From the NCBI GenBank assembly GCA_040766885.1, contig JAXGPP010000001.1, forward strand, positions 689,911 through 753,910: a stretch of DNA of 64,000 nucleotides, written 5' to 3'. Under the pieces are notes generated by a model. It had not been told where the DNA came from. It was given only the letters and a program-made list of their open reading frames with translations, and ran no database searches. The position numbers and the translations under genes are program-made. Shown here one piece after another: positions 61,076 to 64,000 of the stretch. Positions within the stretch are counted from its first letter, which is position 1. Each line of letters starts with the position of its first letter. This DNA comes from JAXGPP01 sp040766885. GTDB taxonomy: Bacteria; Planctomycetota; Planctomycetia; Pirellulales; Thermoguttaceae.

Positions 61076-62452
61076 TCAACGTGCGGGTGACGAGGCGGAT
61101 TGGCGGACGCAGTAGAGTCTCACCGAGGTGCGGATCAGCAGGCGGTCTCCGGCGATCGCAGGAGTCGCCATGCACATGTCGTCTTCGGCCAGTGGGTTGG
61201 TGTGCAGCGGTTCGAATTCATCGCCCGCGCGCACGACGAAAGTGACGCCATCCTCGTTCAGGCAGAAGATCTTGCCTTCATAGGCCCAGGGCGAGGCGGT
61301 GAAATGCCGTCCCTCAGGCAGCCGCCGGCGTTCATACACCGGCTCGCCGGTCTGAGCCCGAAAGCATGCGAACAGGCTGCGGTCGTAAAGTACGTACAGG
61401 CGGCCGTCGTAGACCAGCGTCGTCGGATTGTAAGGCGCGGCCTTGGGCTGGCACCAGGCGATGAACTTGTTGTCAGTCTGGTCTGGTTCGAGTGAGATGT
61501 CGCCCGACGCGCCCGGCCGAATCGCGTAGAGGGGGCGCTGGTTATCATTGACGTAGCCCGAGCTGATATACAACAGTCCCTGGTCGGCGTACGGCGTGGC
61601 GATGGTGATGCTCGACATACCCGTGAACCACCACAGCAACTTTCCCTCCAGGTCGTAGGAGCGGACCTTGTCTGTACCCGGAGTGACGATCTCGGTACGG
61701 CGATCGTTCTGCCAGATGAACGGCGTGGACCAGTTGCTCTTTTCGTCGCGAACGACCCGCCACACGTCCTTGCCGGTGAGTTTGTCGAGGCAGAGGAGGT
61801 AAGACTCTTCGTCGTTGTCGTTGACGATGTACAAGCGGTCGCCGTGAAGAACGGGCGATGCGGCGGTGCCCCAGCCGTTGCGCATCGCGCGTGGTTCAAA
61901 CGGCCGAGACCAGACCATGTTCCCTTCCAGATCGAGACAGTAGAGCCCAAGGTTGCCGAAATAGGCGTACACCCGCTGGCCATCGGTCACCGGCGTCTCG
62001 GAAGCGAAGCTATTCTTCAGGTGAATGGGGTTGCTCGAGGGTCCCTCGTGTACGGATCGTTCCCAGAGGATCTCGCCGGACTCGAGATCGAGGCAAATCA
62101 CCCGATAGTCCAGCTCTACGCGCCGGGGCTCCGGCCGGTTGCCGCCGAAATACAGACCTTTGTTGGGTTGCTCCAACTCACCGCTGTTCACCGCAGTCGT
62201 CACGAACACCCGGTCGGCCCACACGATTGGCGAGGACCAGCCGCGACCGGGCAGATCGGTCTTCCAGGCGATGTTTTCGCCAGCGGACCAGCGGACGGGC
62301 AGCGTCGATCCGCTGGCGACCCCGCGGGCCTCTGGGCCGCGGAACTGCGGCCAGTGCTCCTCCGCCTGCGCGGGGAGCGCGTTGAGACAACACAACAGGG
62401 CGACAAGAGAGAGCGGCGACGCCATCGCTGTCGAGCGGTTGGCTTGAGGCAT
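61076..62452 (-). CDS. PQQ-binding-like beta-propeller repeat protein, exported
   Basis: A 458-residue protein with a signal peptide (MPQANRSTAMASPLSLVALLCCLNALPAQA) and an HWPQFRGPEARG opening typical of planctomycete PQQ-like propeller proteins. Propeller strands recur (GWSSPIVWADRVFVTTA, YCLDLEGNMVWSRPF, CLNEDGVTFVV). The residues that bind PQQ in quinoprotein dehydrogenases are not evident, so it is probably a scaffold or binding protein and not a dehydrogenase. GGAAGGA precedes the start. It is 24 bp upstream of oxidoreductase B. Confidence 0.88.
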   Translation of the reverse strand: MPQANRSTAMASPLSLVALLCCLNALPAQAEEHWPQFRGPEARGVASGSTLPVRWSAGENIAWKTDLPGRGWSSPIVWADRVFVTTAVNSGELEQPNKGLYFGGNRPEPRRVELDYRVICLDLESGEILWERSVHEGPSSNPIHLKNSFASETPVTDGQRVYAYFGNLGLYCLDLEGNMVWSRPFEPRAMRNGWGTAASPVLHGDRLYIVNDNDEESYLLCLDKLTGKDVWRVVRDEKSNWSTPFIWQNDRRTEIVTPGTDKVRSYDLEGKLLWWFTGMSSITIATPYADQGLLYISSGYVNDNQRPLYAIRPGASGDISLEPDQTDNKFIAWCQPKAAPYNPTTLVYDGRLYVLYDRSLFACFRAQTGEPVYERRRLPEGRHFTASPWAYEGKIFCLNEDGVTFVVRAGDEFEPLHTNPLAEDDMCMATPAIAGDRLLIRTSVRLYCVRQSASSPAR

Positions 62453-62478
62453 GCATCCTTCCTTCGTTGCAGGGCGTG

Positions 62479-63576
62479 TTATTGCAGGGGCGGGTGGTCG
62501 ACGGCCGCGAGCAGCGTTTCCTGCACCATCAGTTCGTGCGCCAAGGGGTAGGGATTCGGGATCTCACCCCGCACGATGCGGGCGAACTCGATCAGTTGAT
62601 CATCGTACCGTCCCGGCATCGGCGGCAGAACCACCTCCTGGCAGCCGGCCTTGAACGCATCGCGAGGTTTGGCAAGCGCGAGCTGCAAGCTGGGCGGCTC
62701 CAAGGGCCTGATCTCGATAGTGCCTTCATCGCCGCAGACGGCCAACTGCCGCCGCTGGTATCCCTCCACTTCCAGCGACGCCGTGCGAACCGTGGCGGTG
62801 GTCCGAGGGTATTCGAGCACGGCCAGGCCGTTGTCGTACACGCTCACGTCGGGATGCGTCTGCCGCTGGAAGGGCGTGACGCGGTCAGGCCGGCCCAACA
62901 TGCTCACCACGAGATCGAGCAGGTGGCAGCCGAAGATGTACATGCTGCCGCCGCGGAACTGGCCAAGCCACTGGCGGTAGGCGAGCGGTTGCTGCCGGCT
63001 CATCACCGCGTGGACTTCGAATACTTGCCCGAGCCAGCCCTCGCCAACGGCGCGCAGGCAGAATTGGATCGCCGGATTGTTGCGATACATGTAGCCCAAC
63101 TGGACGGTCAAACCCTGGCGTCCCGCCTCGTCGAGTAACTTCTTGAACGGGGGGAGCGATTCGCCGCCCGGCTTGTCCAAGTGCAGGTGCATGCCGGCTT
63201 CGACGCAGCGCGCAGCCGTGGGCACCAGGTCGCAAACGTCGGTTTCGACGGCCACGGCGGCAAGGCCCTTGGTGTTGAGCAGTTGTTCCTCCGTCATCCA
63301 GTTCAGGCCGCGATAGGCGGGATCCATGCCGCGTTTGCTGCGCCACTCGGCGGACGGCTCGACGACGCCGACGACCTCAAAGTAGTCCGGCAGTCTGCGG
63401 AAGGTGGCCATCTTGGCCGAGGCATGGTTGTGCCCGATGCCGATCTGGCCGAACTTGATCCGCTCCCCGAGCGGACCATCGGCAGCCGCGCCGGGCCGGA
63501 GCCACGATGCCGCCACGGAGAGAGTGCCTGCACCGGCGGTGCTGGCCAGAAAACGTCGCCGATCGTAGACGGTCAT
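62479..63576 (-). CDS. Tat-exported Gfo/Idh/MocA family oxidoreductase (C), divergent
   Basis: A 365-residue member with a Tat signal (MTVYDRRRFLASTAGAG), Rossmann start IKFGQIGIGHNHA, and LHLDKPGGES replacing the EKP motif seen in the two downstream paralogues (DKP; Lys at about 134 kept). Later motifs are GYMYRNNPAIQF and GGSMYIFGCHLLDLVVSML. It is shorter than A and B and belongs to another subgroup, so the operon holds at least two reaction types. The start at 63576 is 60 bp after the stop of the partial gene at the window edge. Confidence 0.92.
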   Translation of the reverse strand: MTVYDRRRFLASTAGAGTLSVAASWLRPGAAADGPLGERIKFGQIGIGHNHASAKMATFRRLPDYFEVVGVVEPSAEWRSKRGMDPAYRGLNWMTEEQLLNTKGLAAVAVETDVCDLVPTAARCVEAGMHLHLDKPGGESLPPFKKLLDEAGRQGLTVQLGYMYRNNPAIQFCLRAVGEGWLGQVFEVHAVMSRQQPLAYRQWLGQFRGGSMYIFGCHLLDLVVSMLGRPDRVTPFQRQTHPDVSVYDNGLAVLEYPRTTATVRTASLEVEGYQRRQLAVCGDEGTIEIRPLEPPSLQLALAKPRDAFKAGCQEVVLPPMPGRYDDQLIEFARIVRGEIPNPYPLAHELMVQETLLAAVDHPPLQ

Positions 63577-63636
63577 GCTGCCTGTCCCCCAGGTATGGAA
63601 CGAGAAGCCGCGGCACAAGGCTTCGCCGCGGGCTGG

Positions 63637-64000
63637 TTACGGGTCTTTACCGTAGATCTCCAATTCGGCGATTCCGTTGTCGGCAAGCGGAAAGGACTCC
63701 TTGAAATCAACGAGTCTCACCCACGCACACTTCTGTTCCGGAAAGGTAAATTCCTGCGGCTCGGACGTGTTTTGCAGGGCGATGCGCAGCCGCTCACCGT
63801 TGGAGAACTCGAGCGTCGCGCCGGTCCACGTCTTTCCCTGGCCGCCTTCACGATGCAGCACCACGACGACGCGTTCGGCCTCCACCTCGCGTCCGAACTC
63901 GACGAGCAACCACAGGTCGGTGCGTCGCGCAGGCCGCCAGTACCCGCCGGTGGCGCGTCGTCCGTCAATGACCCGGTTCGGCGAGAACTCCGGCCGGTAA
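63637..64000 (-). CDS. C-terminus of a discoidin/galactose-binding-fold protein (cut by window edge)
   Basis: The frame is open from the right window edge to the stop at 63637-63639 (121 codons plus stop); it could look as if it starts at a TTG at 63909, but it continues upstream in the same frame. Visible features are FSPNRVIDGR, GYWRPARRTDLWLLVEFG, a WTGATLEFSNGERLRIAL strand pair and a C-terminal GIAELEIYGKDP, as in F5/8-type C or DUF7402-like sugar-binding domains that end larger enzymes. The missing N-terminal part probably carries a catalytic domain. It is the first visible gene of the minus-strand oxidoreductase operon. Confidence 0.75.
   Translation of the reverse strand, partial: YRPEFSPNRVIDGRRATGGYWRPARRTDLWLLVEFGREVEAERVVVVLHREGGQGKTWTGATLEFSNGERLRIALQNTSEPQEFTFPEQKCAWVRLVDFKESFPLADNGIAELEIYGKDP

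Noticed and set aside
59765..61090. A 441-residue plus-strand frame opposite oxidoreductase B
   Set aside because: It is antisense to a gene with a Tat signal and all family motifs.
1..64000. tRNA, rRNA, insertion sequence and phage genes
   Set aside because: No cloverleaf-like segment, rRNA-like tract, transposase or phage protein was seen by eye; a computational scan could still find a small RNA gene.

Overview
The window reads as a high-GC chromosome segment from a planctomycete, probably a Pirellulales-like or related lineage. The evidence is the combination of families rather than any marker gene: a 7,578-residue secreted protein with an LEPR-like N-terminal motif and a GEVED domain array, an ECF sigma factor directly upstream of a Ser/Thr kinase-WD40 protein, several Tat-exported Gfo/Idh/MocA oxidoreductases, a PmoA/DUF6807-like protein and a PQQ-like beta-propeller protein. 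No rRNA, tRNA, CRISPR array, insertion sequence or phage gene was recognised.

Layout. 0.5-5 kb: two exported hydrolases (M20 amidohydrolase, alpha/beta esterase) divergent from an adenylate-kinase-like protein, another alpha/beta hydrolase and a VOC protein. 5-10.4 kb: a FixJ-like regulator whose phospho-acceptor position is Glu, then a sigma factor and a zinc-finger/kinase/WD40 protein. 10.4-15.2 kb: CstA transporter, aldo/keto reductase, an 81-residue unknown, RpiA and a TVP38/DedA membrane protein. 15.4-21.4 kb: an (alpha/alpha)6 glycosidase-like protein overlapping a 1,229-residue fusion of glycosyltransferase, alkaline-phosphatase-like phosphodiesterase and endonuclease/exonuclease/phosphatase domains. 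21.5-24.6 kb: SDR, enolase-superfamily enzyme and alpha/beta hydrolase in one tight operon. 24.6-27.3 kb, minus strand: MoaD-like protein, an E1-like protein lacking key ATP-binding residues, an exported TIM-barrel protein and 5-formyl-THF cyclo-ligase.

27.4-50.1 kb is one minus-strand gene for the giant protein: subtilisin domain plus P-domain, a metzincin-type metalloprotease domain, beta-helix blocks, eleven tandem GEVED repeats, an SdrD-B-like domain, a Calx-beta domain split by a beta-propeller, a twelfth GEVED repeat and a short C-terminal repeat block.

50.7-57 kb: an orphan ABC-2 permease, then a plus-strand operon of four sugar/polyol enzymes (SDR, class II aldolase, 2-hydroxyacid dehydrogenase, glycerol dehydrogenase) followed by an SMP-30-like lipoprotein. 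57.1-64 kb: a minus-strand operon of a sugar-binding-fold protein (cut by the window edge), three Tat-exported Gfo/Idh/MocA proteins, a PQQ-like propeller and a PmoA-like protein, consistent with extracytoplasmic carbohydrate oxidation.

The themes are envelope-associated carbohydrate metabolism and very large secreted proteins. The best candidates for undescribed biology are the triple fusion with its glycosidase partner, the two-protease giant protein with an interrupted Calx-beta domain, the MoaD plus degenerate-E1 pair, and the Glu-bearing response regulator. Large reading frames opposite the true genes are by-products of high-GC codon use and are left out.
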